The notes beneath the pieces are model-generated. The model was not told where the DNA came from. It saw only the letters and a program-made list of their open reading frames with translations, and ran no database searches. The translations under genes were made by a program, and so were the position numbers. Positions 33,910-41,997 of a stretch of 64,000 nt of DNA are shown one piece after another. This stretch comes from Spirochaetota bacterium (GTDB lineage: Bacteria > Spirochaetota > UBA4802 > JAKQUI01): contig JAKQUI010000077.1 of the NCBI GenBank assembly GCA_029562645.1, positions 124,001 through 188,000 on the forward strand. Direction: 5' to 3'. Position 1 is the stretch's first letter; every line of letters begins with the position of its first letter.

Positions 33910-34119
33910 ATGAAGTATGGCGCACAGAATAAAATCATGGCGAAGGTGAAATCCGTCAAGACCGGCGACATCATGTCGCAGGTGAAGTTCGACGTAAGCG
34001 TCCCCGTCGAGATGAGCTCGGTGCTCACGACCGATTCGGTCAAGGACCTCGACCTTAAGGCGGGGGATTCGGTCCAGCTCATCATCAAGGCGATCCACGT
34101 ATTGCCGGTCAAGGAGTAG
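33910..34119 (+). CDS. Molbindin (Mop/TOBE molybdate-binding protein)
   Basis: The product has 69 residues. The ATG at 33910 follows GGGAGG. It is a single TOBE/Mop domain: MAKVKSVKTGDIMSQVKFDV, then a conserved SSVLTTDSVKDLDLKAGDSV block and KAIHVLPVKE. Six such domains normally pack to store molybdate or tungstate oxyanions in the cytoplasm. It is the first gene of the plus-strand arm (molbindin, yedF, DUF3343, DCCP). This links the chalcogen genes to molybdenum enzymes, as in selenium-dependent molybdenum hydroxylase systems. Confidence 0.88.
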   Translation: MKYGAQNKIMAKVKSVKTGDIMSQVKFDVSVPVEMSSVLTTDSVKDLDLKAGDSVQLIIKAIHVLPVKE

Positions 34120-34164
34120 CGCGGACGCGATCCGCAATCATCACCCGTACAAGGAGCGGAAGGC

Positions 34165-34767
34165 ATGAGTACCGTAATCGATGCGCGGGGACTGTCGTGC
34201 CCGCAGCCGGTCATCAACGCGAAACGGGCGCTGGAAGGCGCCGATTCGATCGTCGTGATCGTGGACAACCGCACCGCGGTGGAGAACGTGAGCCGGATGG
34301 CGGCATCACAGGGATGCGCGGTGGACGTCGAGGACAAAGGCGACGGCATCTATCTGTTCATACGGAAATCCTCAGGCGGACAGCCGATCGCGCAGATGAC
34401 GCCTGTCGAATGCGGCACCGTGAACCCGGCCGGACCCACGGTGATGGTGTTCGCCAGCGATACGATGGGGTGCGGCAACGACGAGCTGGGCGGCGTTCTC
34501 ATGCGCAGCCTGGTGCATACTGTCGGCGAGGCGGACGACAAACCGGATGTCATGGTTTTTTACAACACTGGCGTGAGGCTTGCAGTGACGGGCTCGCCCG
34601 TGCTCGACGATCTTCGCCTCATCGCCTCGAAGGGGGCGAGAATCCTGGTGTGCGGCACTTGCCTGAAGTTTTTCAACCTGACCGAGTCGCTCGCCGTGGG
34701 GAACGTTTCCAATATGTATGAGATCAAGGAACTGCTCTTTAGCGCGGGCCGACTCGTTCGGCCATGA
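34165..34767 (+). CDS. yedF: Selenium metabolism protein YedF (TusA + DsrE-like domains)
   Basis: The product has 200 residues with GGAGCGGAAGG upstream. The first ~75 residues are a TusA domain (IDARGLSCPQPVINAK, Cys12), and residues ~90-198 are a DsrE/DsrF-like domain (VMVFASDTMGCGNDELGGVL, ILVCGTCLKFF). This two-domain form is the one catalogued as selenium-associated YedF. It is thought to carry or hand over selenium or sulfur as a per-chalcogenide. CGTC near residue 156 and GCGNDE provide extra cysteines. Its stop overlaps the DUF3343 start (ATGA). Confidence 0.9.
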   Translation: MSTVIDARGLSCPQPVINAKRALEGADSIVVIVDNRTAVENVSRMAASQGCAVDVEDKGDGIYLFIRKSSGGQPIAQMTPVECGTVNPAGPTVMVFASDTMGCGNDELGGVLMRSLVHTVGEADDKPDVMVFYNTGVRLAVTGSPVLDDLRLIASKGARILVCGTCLKFFNLTESLAVGNVSNMYEIKELLFSAGRLVRP

Positions 34768-35003
34768 CCTCGACGGAGGCGAATTCGATACTCATCTTCC
34801 ACTCGGTGCACCATGCCATCTGGGCCGAAAGCGTCCTTCGAAAGGGCGGCATCGAGTGTAAGATGATCCCCATACCCCGGTCGATAAGCTCGGATTGCGG
34901 CGTGTGCGTCCGCATCGCGTCCGTGGATGAGTCACGCGCTGCCGCGGCGCTCTCCGAGCTTGCCGAGGAGTGGCGCATCGAGCCGTATCCAGCGCGCGGA
35001 TAG
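34764..35003 (+). CDS. DUF3343 putative Se/S carrier-like protein
   Basis: The product has 79 residues and starts inside the yedF stop codon (4-base overlap), so the two are co-translated. The sequence has the DUF3343 pattern: ILIFHSVHHAIWAESVLRKGGIECKMIPIPR, then SSDCGVCVRI with a CxxC at 46-49. The family is described as a putative selenium or sulfur carrier and commonly adjoins yedF. The pair of cysteines is the probable chalcogen-binding site. Confidence 0.85.
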   Translation: MTSTEANSILIFHSVHHAIWAESVLRKGGIECKMIPIPRSISSDCGVCVRIASVDESRAAAALSELAEEWRIEPYPARG

Positions 35004-35142
35004 GTCCGGCGTGGGGGCTTTTTTGAATCCAATAATCAGAAATATTAATACTGTATATCGATAAATATGATTGACCATTGTGGCTGGTCGGGATCGACTT
35101 GTGCCCGCGCACCATCTTCCATATGAATACCGAGGTACAGCC

Positions 35143-36300
35143 ATGACGCCATTGTTTCAGGATGAATTCGCCGGAGGCCCTCCCGCCAAACGCTCGCTTC
35201 AGTATGTTCTGGGCAAGCGCGAGAAGGGAAGCCCCGTCGTCGGCACCTATTGCACCTACGCTCCCATAGAACTGGTCCGCGCCATGGGCGGGGTTCCCGC
35301 GATGCTGTGCGCATTTGCACAGGGGCCCATCGAGGCGGCGGAAACCGTTCTCCCGCGAAACCTGTGCGCGCTCATCAAGTCGAGCTACGGGTTTATAAAA
35401 ACCGACACCTGTCCCTTCTTTACCGTTTCCGAGGCCGTTATCGCGGAAACGACCTGCGACGGGAAAAAGAAGATGTTCGAACTCATCGCGGACAAACGGC
35501 CCCTGCACGTCATGGATCTTCCGCAGCTCCCCGACGAGCCGGGCGCGGTGGCCAACTGGAGCGCCATGGTGGTCCGCCTGAAATCATTTCTCGAGAAAAC
35601 CTTTTCGCGCTCCATCACCGATCAGGCCGTCGAGCAGGCCATCGCCGATACGAACAAGCGAAATGCGCTGGTGCGCCGCTTTCTTGCGTATAACGCCCGC
35701 CGTCCCGCGGTCCTCAGCTGGAGCGAGATATACGATGTCACCTGGCTGGCGGCCTCGGCCTCGGGGGCGGACCTCGAAACCATGATGGAAGGCGTATGTG
35801 CGCGTCTTGATGAGCGGATCAAGTCGGGTGCGGTTATCGGCGATGCGAAATCGCCGCGCGTGCTGATAACGGGATGCCCCGTCGGCGGCGACGCGACGAA
35901 GGCGTTCAAGACCATCGAGGCCGCCGGCGGCGTCATCGTCGCCATCGACAATTGCACGGGAAGCAAACTGTATGCGGAAGATATCGATGCGAAAAGCGGC
36001 GATCCCATGGCGGCGCTCGCGCGTCGCTACCTGAAGATCCCGTGCTCGTGCATGACGCCCAATACAGGACGGCTTACGGAACTCGATCGCATGATCGCGG
36101 AATTCAAACCCGATATCGTGGTCGACGTCGTACTTCAGGCATGTCACGGTTACAATATCGAGTCGGTGAAGGTCGAGGAGCACGTTAAAAAAAACCACGG
36201 ACTGCCGTTCCTGAAAATCGAGACGGATTATTCAAGCGCCGATGTGGAACAAATCCGCACCAGGGTCGAGGCCGCGCTGGAGGGCACTCGAAAGAAATAG
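35143..36300 (+). CDS. Double-cubane-cluster / 2-hydroxyacyl-CoA dehydratase-like protein
   Basis: The product has 385 residues. The ATG at 35143 has GAGGT 8 bases upstream; a start 72 bases earlier lacks a site. It belongs to the HgdB/BcrB-like family: GTYCTYAPIELVRAMGGVPAML, KTDTCPFFTVSEAV, TGCPVGGDATKAF, NCTGSKL and VLQACHGYNIES supply the cysteines. Stand-alone members without a partner subunit (E. coli YjiM type) form the double-cubane [8Fe-9S] cluster and reduce small molecules when energised by an HgdC-type ATPase. No such activator gene is adjacent. It is the last gene before a strong bidirectional terminator. Confidence 0.8.
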   Translation: MTPLFQDEFAGGPPAKRSLQYVLGKREKGSPVVGTYCTYAPIELVRAMGGVPAMLCAFAQGPIEAAETVLPRNLCALIKSSYGFIKTDTCPFFTVSEAVIAETTCDGKKKMFELIADKRPLHVMDLPQLPDEPGAVANWSAMVVRLKSFLEKTFSRSITDQAVEQAIADTNKRNALVRRFLAYNARRPAVLSWSEIYDVTWLAASASGADLETMMEGVCARLDERIKSGAVIGDAKSPRVLITGCPVGGDATKAFKTIEAAGGVIVAIDNCTGSKLYAEDIDAKSGDPMAALARRYLKIPCSCMTPNTGRLTELDRMIAEFKPDIVVDVVLQACHGYNIESVKVEEHVKKNHGLPFLKIETDYSSADVEQIRTRVEAALEGTRKK

Positions 36301-36363
36301 CCCGTATGAGAATTCACATCGCGGTTCGAGCCGTCGCATGCTTCAAGCAGGGTGTGCGATGAT

Positions 36364-36403
36364 AACGAGAAAAGCGGGCGAATATGCGCCCGCTTTTCTC
36401 GTT
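36364..36403. terminator. Bidirectional terminator between convergent genes
   Basis: A perfect 17-bp stem, AACGAGAAAAGCGGGCG (36364-36380) with CGCCCGCTTTTCTCGTT (36387-36403), around the 6-base loop AATATG. It ends the DCCP transcript from the left and the LCCL lipoprotein transcript from the right. Confidence 0.9.
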
Positions 36404-36425
36404 GAATGTTCTGAGGAGTGTACGG

Positions 36426-36809
36426 CTATTTCGCGGAAACGGTAAACGCCGTGGTTCCCCAGGAGGTCTTCCATTCGCTGGTGGTCACGCCGTTGCGCTG
36501 GCTGCCGGGGTAGCTGTCGAGCCCTTTCACGACGGTGATCTTCACGACGCCGCCCTTGTCGGCCTTGATGACGCCGGCATGGACCGCCGCCACGCAGGGA
36601 GAGGAGTCGGTGGTGTAGGTATCCACGCCCCACACGCTGCCGCTGGCGCATGCCGCCGGACACTTGACCAGGAAGCTCGCGCCCTCGTCCTTCTTCTCGA
36701 CCTTCACGTCGCGCATCTTGGTGGCGCAATCGACGGCAACGCCCTGGGCGCAGCTTGCCAGGAGCGCGGCGCAGCATACAACCGCAAGAATCATCAGTAC
36801 GTTTTTCAT
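36426..36809 (-). CDS. LCCL-domain lipoprotein
   Basis: The product has 127 residues; GAGGT precedes the start. LLASC gives a lipobox with Cys20. The mature part is almost exactly one LCCL domain: CPAACASGSVWGVDTYT, DSSPCVAAVHAGVI, GGVVKITVVKGLDSYPGSQ, NGVTTSEW and the terminal TAFTVSAK. The four cysteines of the fold (DCATK, CPAAC, SPC) appear retained. LCCL domains are best known in eukaryotic extracellular proteins (Limulus factor C, Coch) and occur sporadically in bacteria. The protein is probably displayed on the envelope; its ligand is unknown. Confidence 0.8.
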   Translation of the reverse strand: MKNVLMILAVVCCAALLASCAQGVAVDCATKMRDVKVEKKDEGASFLVKCPAACASGSVWGVDTYTTDSSPCVAAVHAGVIKADKGGVVKITVVKGLDSYPGSQRNGVTTSEWKTSWGTTAFTVSAK

Positions 36810-36909
36810 TGGTAACCTCGCTATTTAATTGATTTCTGCCATCGATCATGCTATTGTTTGGGTACAGTGTCAATGATTATTCGATTTTTTTCCAGCGCAG
36901 GGGGAAGCG

Positions 36910-37815
36910 GTGAAAACGCGTTCAATCAAGCGGGTGTTCAAGGGCAAACCGACAATCGAGGGGGCCGGTGTCCATCTTCGACGCGTGTTCGGTCACAGCG
37001 AGGTCCCCTGGTTCGATCCGTTTTTATTGTTCGATGATTTTCGCTCTGATGAGCCGGCCCGGTTCCGCAAGGGATTCCCCTGGCATCCGCATCGCGGCAT
37101 CGAAACCATCACCTACGTGCTGGCCGGAGATGTTGAGCATGGCGACAGCCTGGGCAATGCCGGCGTCATCTCCTCGGGTGACGTGCAGTGGATGACCGCC
37201 GGAAGCGGCATCATCCATCAGGAGATGCCGAAGGGCGACGGGCGGGGGCGGATGTACGGATTCCAGCTCTGGGCGAACCTTCCCGCCGCGCACAAGATGA
37301 TGGCGCCGCGCTATCGCGACGTGCGCGCCGGCGACATTCCCGAGGTCACGCTCGACGGCGGCGTGCGCGTGCGTATCATCTGCGGCGCGGTCGCGGGCGC
37401 TCGCGGGCCCGTTGCGGACATCGTCATCGAACCCGAATACCTCGACATCACCGTCCCGGCGGGGACCGAGTACCGGCACCCCGTGAAGGCGGGGCACACC
37501 GCGATGGCGTACGTTATTGAGGGGAAGGGGTTTTTCTGCCGGGAAAAAAAGCCGTTCTCGCATGATGTGGCGGGCGAGACCTATTTCGATTTTGCGCGCG
37601 AGCCCTACCTCGAAGACGGATCGCTCGCGCTGTTCGACGACGGCGACGAGGTCCTCGTCTTCACCGAGGAGGAGCCGGTGCGGCTGCTGTTCATCGCGGG
37701 GCGCCCCATCGGCGAGCCGGTCGCCTGGGGCGGTCCCATCGTCATGAACACGCGCGAGGAGCTGCGGATCGCCTTCGAGGAATACGAGAACGGGACCTTT
37801 ATCAAGTCCTCATGA
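36910..37815 (+). CDS. Pirin-family bicupin protein
   Basis: The product has 301 residues. The start is GTG at 36910, preceded by GGGGGAAG. FPWHPHRGIETITYV gives His59 and His61, and GSGIIHQEMP gives His103 and Glu105, the four metal ligands of the N-terminal cupin. The C-terminal cupin has lost the metal ligands, as in the family. Known bacterial pirins have quercetinase activity or bind metabolic enzymes such as the pyruvate dehydrogenase complex; which applies here is unknown. The protein is cytoplasmic and monocistronic. Confidence 0.88.
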   Translation: MKTRSIKRVFKGKPTIEGAGVHLRRVFGHSEVPWFDPFLLFDDFRSDEPARFRKGFPWHPHRGIETITYVLAGDVEHGDSLGNAGVISSGDVQWMTAGSGIIHQEMPKGDGRGRMYGFQLWANLPAAHKMMAPRYRDVRAGDIPEVTLDGGVRVRIICGAVAGARGPVADIVIEPEYLDITVPAGTEYRHPVKAGHTAMAYVIEGKGFFCREKKPFSHDVAGETYFDFAREPYLEDGSLALFDDGDEVLVFTEEEPVRLLFIAGRPIGEPVAWGGPIVMNTREELRIAFEEYENGTFIKSS

Positions 37816-37902
37816 GGTCGTATTCGCGATACGCATGATCACGTTGTCGCTGGAGCGGTAGTCGCACAGGCGGCCCTTGACGAACGTGATGGCGGTTCAG
37901 AA
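37810..37902 (-). pseudogene. Possible 3' remnant of a gene
   Basis: On the minus strand, beyond the tetR stop, an open stretch reads TAITFVKGRLCDYRSSDN-VIMRIANTTS and ends with TGA at 37810-37812, overlapping the pirin stop. It has protein-like composition but no start codon and is cut by an in-frame TGA at its upstream end. It could be the tail of a decayed gene. The call is tentative since a 30-codon frame can arise by chance. Confidence 0.25.
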
Positions 37903-37923
37903 CAGGGAATCACAATCAAGATT

Positions 37924-38508
37924 TCATTTCGGCGGACCCACCAGCTCGTGGGCGATGTCGATGAGATCGTCGAAATAGGTCGTGTCTCCGGTGAGTTTCC
38001 ACATGACCACGGCGCCCTGGTAGATGTGGATCATCCGCCGTGCGAGTTGCCGCGTGACGATGGTGTGCGCGATGCGGCCATCCTTCTTTAGCGTCTCGAT
38101 GAAGGCGTCCAGGATATCCGCCCAGCTGTCGATGACCGCGGAAAACTTTTCCCGTATGTTCTGGTCCGAATCAAGCATGAGACTGAAGCGCATATTCGCA
38201 ACGGGACATCCGTGGTACGATGCGGTGTCGACGATGCCCGCCTTGATCCGTGCGACCCAGTTGCGTATCAGTGTGTCGAGATCGCCGCTTTCCGCGACCA
38301 GCGAGCGGATCTGGTCCGCGATGATGGCGCCGTACTGCCGCAGGCACTCGTCCACCAGGTCGTCCTTTGACGGGAAGTGATGATAGAAACTGGCCTTGGC
38401 GACATCGGAGGCCTCGATGATCTGGTTGATTCCGGTATGATGAATTCCCTGCTCGTAGAACAGCACCAATGCCGTGAAAACGATTTTGTCTTTTACCGGT
38501 TGTTTCAT
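37924..38508 (-). CDS. TetR/AcrR-family transcriptional repressor
   Basis: The product has 194 residues, with the start at ATG 38508 since the longer frame lacks coding character. The TetR DNA-binding domain is at 8-55: IVFTALVLFYEQGIHHTGINQIIE, then ASDVAKASFYHHFPSKDDLVDE. The C-terminal ligand domain includes CPVANMRFSLMLDSD. Its closest analogues are the small regulators of YcdC/AcrR type that respond to organic compounds. It is divergent from the HAD phosphatase gene. A 38-bp compound dyad lies between the two starts and should be its operator, controlling both genes symmetrically. Confidence 0.9.
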   Translation of the reverse strand: MKQPVKDKIVFTALVLFYEQGIHHTGINQIIEASDVAKASFYHHFPSKDDLVDECLRQYGAIIADQIRSLVAESGDLDTLIRNWVARIKAGIVDTASYHGCPVANMRFSLMLDSDQNIREKFSAVIDSWADILDAFIETLKKDGRIAHTIVTRQLARRMIHIYQGAVVMWKLTGDTTYFDDLIDIAHELVGPPK

Positions 38509-38541
38509 AGGCCCTTTTATATTAATTCGATAACAAATTAT

Positions 38542-38579
38542 GCTTGACAGTAGACAGACATGTCTGTATGGTGTCAAGC
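38542..38579. promoter_or_regulatory. Compound dyad operator with overlapping divergent promoters
   Basis: Two nested inverted repeats share one centre at 38560.5: GCTTGACA (38542-38549) with TGTCAAGC (38572-38579) outside, and the perfect palindrome ACAGACATGTCTGT (38554-38567) inside. The outer TTGACA boxes double as -35 elements. Rightward: TTGACA (38544-38549), 17 bases, TATGGT (38567-38572). Leftward: TTGACA (38577-38572), 17 bases, TCTACT (38554-38549). One TetR site could therefore block both promoters. Confidence 0.75.
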
Positions 38580-38610
38580 ATATTATTGAATACTTTTTTA
38601 AGGGGCCACA

Positions 38611-39297
38611 ATGCAAATCCAGGTTCCAAACGTTCCCATAGCATTTTTTGATTTGGATGAAACCATCATCAACGAGGACGCCAATTCGCTCTGGTTGAAA
38701 TGGCGCGTCCCGAGAAGCGTGCTCAGTCTTCCGGAGCTGTGTATCGGATTGTATAACCGGCACTATTACAAGCGCGGCAGGCTCACCGAGAGAAAGATGT
38801 TTTTATACTTTCAGGCGCGCACCATGGGACTCAGCGGGGACGCCTACCGCCGGATGGCGCAACGCTTCTTTCACGAAAAGGGGCGGCACCATGTGTATGC
38901 GGGCGCGTTGGAGATGATCGACGCCCATCGCGATCGCGGCATCCACACGGTCATCATCACCGGGCAGGACAATTTCATCACCGAACCCTTTTGTGACCGT
39001 CTCGGCGTGGATGGGTTTATCTCCAACCGGAGGATCGAGCGCGGCCGGCGGTTGGGCGGCTTTCATACGCCGAATTGCTATGGGGCGGGAAAGATCACCC
39101 TGGCCGGCGACTATGCGCGCACACGCGGATGCGCATTGCGCGAGTGCTCCTTTTTCACCGACAGCATCTCCGATTTGCCCTTGATGCGCGAGGTCGGGCA
39201 CCCCGTCGCCGTCAATCCCGATCCGGAGCTGCGCAGCATCGCCGAGAACGCGAAGTGGCGCATATGCTCTTTCGATACGGTGGTGAGCCTGAACTGA
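38611..39297 (+). CDS. HAD-superfamily (subclass IB) phosphatase
   Basis: The product has 228 residues; AAGGGG lies before the start. HAD motifs: AFFDLDETII with nucleophile Asp14 and acid Asp16, a TVIITGQDN strand for motif II, GAGKITLAGDYA for the Lys of motif III, and CSFFTDSISDLPLM for motif IV Asp residues. The size and order fit the SerB/CicA-like IB group, which hydrolyses small phosphomonoesters such as phosphoserine. The substrate is unknown. It is the only obvious target of the divergent TetR. Confidence 0.85.
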   Translation: MQIQVPNVPIAFFDLDETIINEDANSLWLKWRVPRSVLSLPELCIGLYNRHYYKRGRLTERKMFLYFQARTMGLSGDAYRRMAQRFFHEKGRHHVYAGALEMIDAHRDRGIHTVIITGQDNFITEPFCDRLGVDGFISNRRIERGRRLGGFHTPNCYGAGKITLAGDYARTRGCALRECSFFTDSISDLPLMREVGHPVAVNPDPELRSIAENAKWRICSFDTVVSLN

Positions 39298-39374
39298 TGG
39301 CGGTTGATTCGCGGCCGCTTCGAATAAATCCGCAGAAGTGGAAAAGCGGGGCCGCTCGATGGCATTGACGTCGC

Positions 39375-40403
39375 CTAGAGGTCTTCCTCGCTGCGCTTGG
39401 CGATGAGGAGCTCGTCCGGGACCTCTTCGATTTCCTCGCCGATTTGGATGGCGATGCGCGTGCCGATGAGGCCGGGCCGGCACTTGAACTTCCGACGACC
39501 GCCGATCTTCACGACCATGTCGGCGTTCACCTTGGTCTGGGGGAGCTTCACCACGTCGCCCACCTGGAGCGAGAGCACGTCCTGCATGGCGATCTCCACC
39601 TCGCCGATCTCCGCGACGATGGGCAGCTCCACCGCCTCAAGACGCTCCTGGATGATGGACATGTTCTCGTCCGTGGTCCCCTTGCGGATACTGGAGTACC
39701 AGTACTGCGCCGAGAGCTTGGAGATCACCGGCTCGATGGTGATGTACGGGATACAGAGGTTGGTCATCCCCTCGACCTCGCCCACCTTGGTTTCAAGTGT
39801 GATGAGCACCACCATGTCGTTGGGCGGCACGATCTGCGCGAACTGCGGGTTGGTCTCGATATTGCCCAGCCGCGGCCGCAGGTCTATCACGTTGGACCAC
39901 GCCTCGCGAAGGTTCCCGAGGATGCGCACGATGATGCCCTCCATCACGGAGAGCTCGATGTCCGTCAGCTCGCGGCTGATCTTCGCGGAGGACTCGCCCG
40001 TCCCCCCGAAGAGCTTGTCGATGATGGTGAAGGTGATGGACGGATCGATCTCGAGCACGGCCGATCCCTTGAGCGGGTCCATGTTGATGACCGCCAGCGT
40101 CGTCGGGTTCGGGATGGAGCGGATGAACTCCTCGTAGGTGAGCTGGTCCACCGAGGCCACGTGCACCGATACGAGCGCGCGCAGCTGCGCCGAGAGCGCG
40201 GTGGTCGTGAGGCGCGCGAAGGTCTCGTGCATCATCTGCAGGGTGCGGATCTGGTCCTTGGAGAACTTGTCGGGACGGCGGAAGTCGTAGATCTTGACCT
40301 TCCGCTGCTCCTTGGTGGCCGTGTAGTCCGTGGTATCGACTTCCCCCGTCGATATCGCGGTCAATAGGGCATCGATCTCATCCTGCGAGAGAATCTCGGT
40401 CAT
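39375..40403 (-). CDS. fliM: Flagellar motor switch protein FliM
   Basis: The product has 342 residues. ATG 40403 is used; a TTG two codons earlier is less likely. The N-terminal EILSQDEIDALLTAI is the CheY-P-binding peptide. The middle domain has GSAVLEIDPSITFTIIDKLFGG and the GGTGESSAKI loop that contacts FliG. The C-terminal SpoA domain (~260-325) pairs with FliN/FliY. It works at the cytoplasmic C-ring. No other flagellar gene is adjacent, so fliM is separated from the usual fliL-M-N operon; the upstream neighbour is a secreted protein of unknown role. Confidence 0.95.
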   Translation of the reverse strand: MTEILSQDEIDALLTAISTGEVDTTDYTATKEQRKVKIYDFRRPDKFSKDQIRTLQMMHETFARLTTTALSAQLRALVSVHVASVDQLTYEEFIRSIPNPTTLAVINMDPLKGSAVLEIDPSITFTIIDKLFGGTGESSAKISRELTDIELSVMEGIIVRILGNLREAWSNVIDLRPRLGNIETNPQFAQIVPPNDMVVLITLETKVGEVEGMTNLCIPYITIEPVISKLSAQYWYSSIRKGTTDENMSIIQERLEAVELPIVAEIGEVEIAMQDVLSLQVGDVVKLPQTKVNADMVVKIGGRRKFKCRPGLIGTRIAIQIGEEIEEVPDELLIAKRSEEDL

Positions 40404-40405
40404 GG

Positions 40406-41368
40406 TCAATCCACCTTTATCACGGATACCTCAACGTTGGTGACGAGCCAGTAGTCCCGGTGGCGTTCCAGCCGGTAGCGATACCGGTAGATGAGCGGCA
40501 ACCGCGGACCGAATCGCTCGATCCGCACGTCCACGAACGCGCTGGTCTGTTCCCGGATGCTCTCATTGAGGATCGTAAAGTCAAGAATATAATCGCTTCG
40601 CCGCTTCGAGAGGAATCTAATGAAATCCTCCTCGAGAATCAACTTTTCCCGCTCGTCGGCCCGGCTGTAATTGTTCGAAAATTCGGGGAAGGCGGCGATG
40701 AAGCTGTCGACCTTGATGTACTTCATCATGGTCTGCCAGCGGCCGGCCTTCTCCGCCTGCAGCATGAGGGTGACGATCTCCGCGGGAGCGATCCCGCGCG
40801 GGAGGCGGTCCACGCCGCTCTTTTTGGCCGCGCTGTGCTCGCGCACCACGCGGAACTGGATGGTGTTCTCCCCGGGAACGGCCGCCGGGTTCGCGGCGTC
40901 CGGGAAAAAGAAACCCTTGACCCGGAAGGAGCGGTTTTCCGGCAGCGAATAGAGGCGCCTGAGGTCGATGGTGTACACGAAGGATTCGCCCGCGTCGAGC
41001 TCGACGGTGCGCGGCGTGTGCGCGCTCAGGATGTCGCCCAGGCGCTTGTTCATGAGCCGATAGGGAACTGTGGTCTCGGCCTCGCGTCCGTTCATATCGT
41101 ACACGACCGGACGGTAGGTGCTGTACAGCTCGTCGAAGGCCCGGAAGGACACCCGCCCGGCCGCATTGTTGGTGACGTGCAGGTGCAGTACCACCGGCTC
41201 GTCGCTAAAGAAGGTGAAGCGGTCCATGCGGATGTGCACCCGGAACGCGGGCTCCCCGTCCGAGGATTCCTGCGCACCCGCAGGCGCCCAGAGCGCCGGC
41301 AGCGCCATCAACATGAAAAGCCCGGTGGGTATGATGCGGCTGATGATATGTTTCATGCGTTGTGCCAT
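40406..41368 (-). CDS. Secreted protein of unknown function, upstream of fliM
   Basis: The product has 320 residues with a signal peptide ending near APAGAQE (~residue 33). The mature protein is beta-rich in its first half (an Ig-like RFTFFSDEPVVLHLHVTNNA segment, then DAGESFVYTIDLRRLYSL), and helical with a nuclear-transport-factor-like tail in its second half (YIKVDSFIAAFPEFSNNYS, ERHRDYWLVTNVEVSVIKVD). It ends 2 bases before the fliM start, so they are co-transcribed. It may be periplasmic and motility-linked, but that rests only on position. Confidence 0.7.
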   Translation of the reverse strand: MAQRMKHIISRIIPTGLFMLMALPALWAPAGAQESSDGEPAFRVHIRMDRFTFFSDEPVVLHLHVTNNAAGRVSFRAFDELYSTYRPVVYDMNGREAETTVPYRLMNKRLGDILSAHTPRTVELDAGESFVYTIDLRRLYSLPENRSFRVKGFFFPDAANPAAVPGENTIQFRVVREHSAAKKSGVDRLPRGIAPAEIVTLMLQAEKAGRWQTMMKYIKVDSFIAAFPEFSNNYSRADEREKLILEEDFIRFLSKRRSDYILDFTILNESIREQTSAFVDVRIERFGPRLPLIYRYRYRLERHRDYWLVTNVEVSVIKVD

Positions 41369-41567
41369 ATACGCGCGTTTTCCCGTACCCTGCCGACGGA
41401 ACTGGCAGGTGTATACTTTATTATCGGAAAAACGGGATTATGTCGTAATAAATAAAATTACCGTCAGTATGGATGTATGTCGGGGGGTGTGAGTGCGATC
41501 GGTCGCTTTCGGGGTATTGCGGGCCGCCTCTCAATCGCACTATCCGAACGGCGGAGGGGTGATCGGC

Positions 41568-41894
41568 TTATTGCACCAGGTGCTCTTCCGATTCGTATAT
41601 TCTGAACCGCTTGTCCATATTGGCGATTTCCAGGAGCCGCTGCAGCGGTTCATTGATGTTCATGAGCGCGATGCGTCCATTGTAGGCCTCCACCTTCTTT
41701 TTGGCCATCAGGAGCGAGGCGAGGAAGGAGGAATCGAAAAATTCGATATTGCGCGCGTCCACGACGATGCTCGATTCGCGCTCTTCGATGAGGCCGAGCA
41801 GGGCCTTGTTGAGGCTGTTGATGGTGTAGAGATGGGCGTTGCCGATGATGTCGAGGATGGCATGTTCCCCCGCCCGTCGAATGTGAAGATCCAT
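41568..41894 (-). CDS. STAS-domain anti-sigma-factor antagonist
   Basis: The product has 108 residues, a single STAS domain, with GGAGGA before the start. The phosphorylation loop reads IEFFDSSFLASLLM (50-63), where Ser56 aligns with the SpoIIAA/RsbV phosphoserine. The C-terminal helix carries INEPLQRLLEIANMDKRFRIY, typical of RsbV-like proteins that bind an anti-sigma kinase. A SpoIIE-type phosphatase (44437-46194) is 2.5 kb away and could reactivate it. This is the better partner-switching candidate of the two STAS proteins here. Confidence 0.85.
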   Translation of the reverse strand: MDLHIRRAGEHAILDIIGNAHLYTINSLNKALLGLIEERESSIVVDARNIEFFDSSFLASLLMAKKKVEAYNGRIALMNINEPLQRLLEIANMDKRFRIYESEEHLVQ

Positions 41895-41997
41895 GTGTCC
41901 TCCGCATGAATGCTGTCTGTAGCGTTATGATACAAATAGATATCACATGTTCACAGCCCGCATCAAGTCAATTTCAGCGATGTCGGATATTGATCGG

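Noticed and set aside
34165-36300. Selenocysteine (in-frame UGA) in the selenium cluster proteins
   Set aside because: yedF, DUF3343 and the double-cubane gene read through to ordinary stops without internal TGA, and no insertion-element hairpin was seen.
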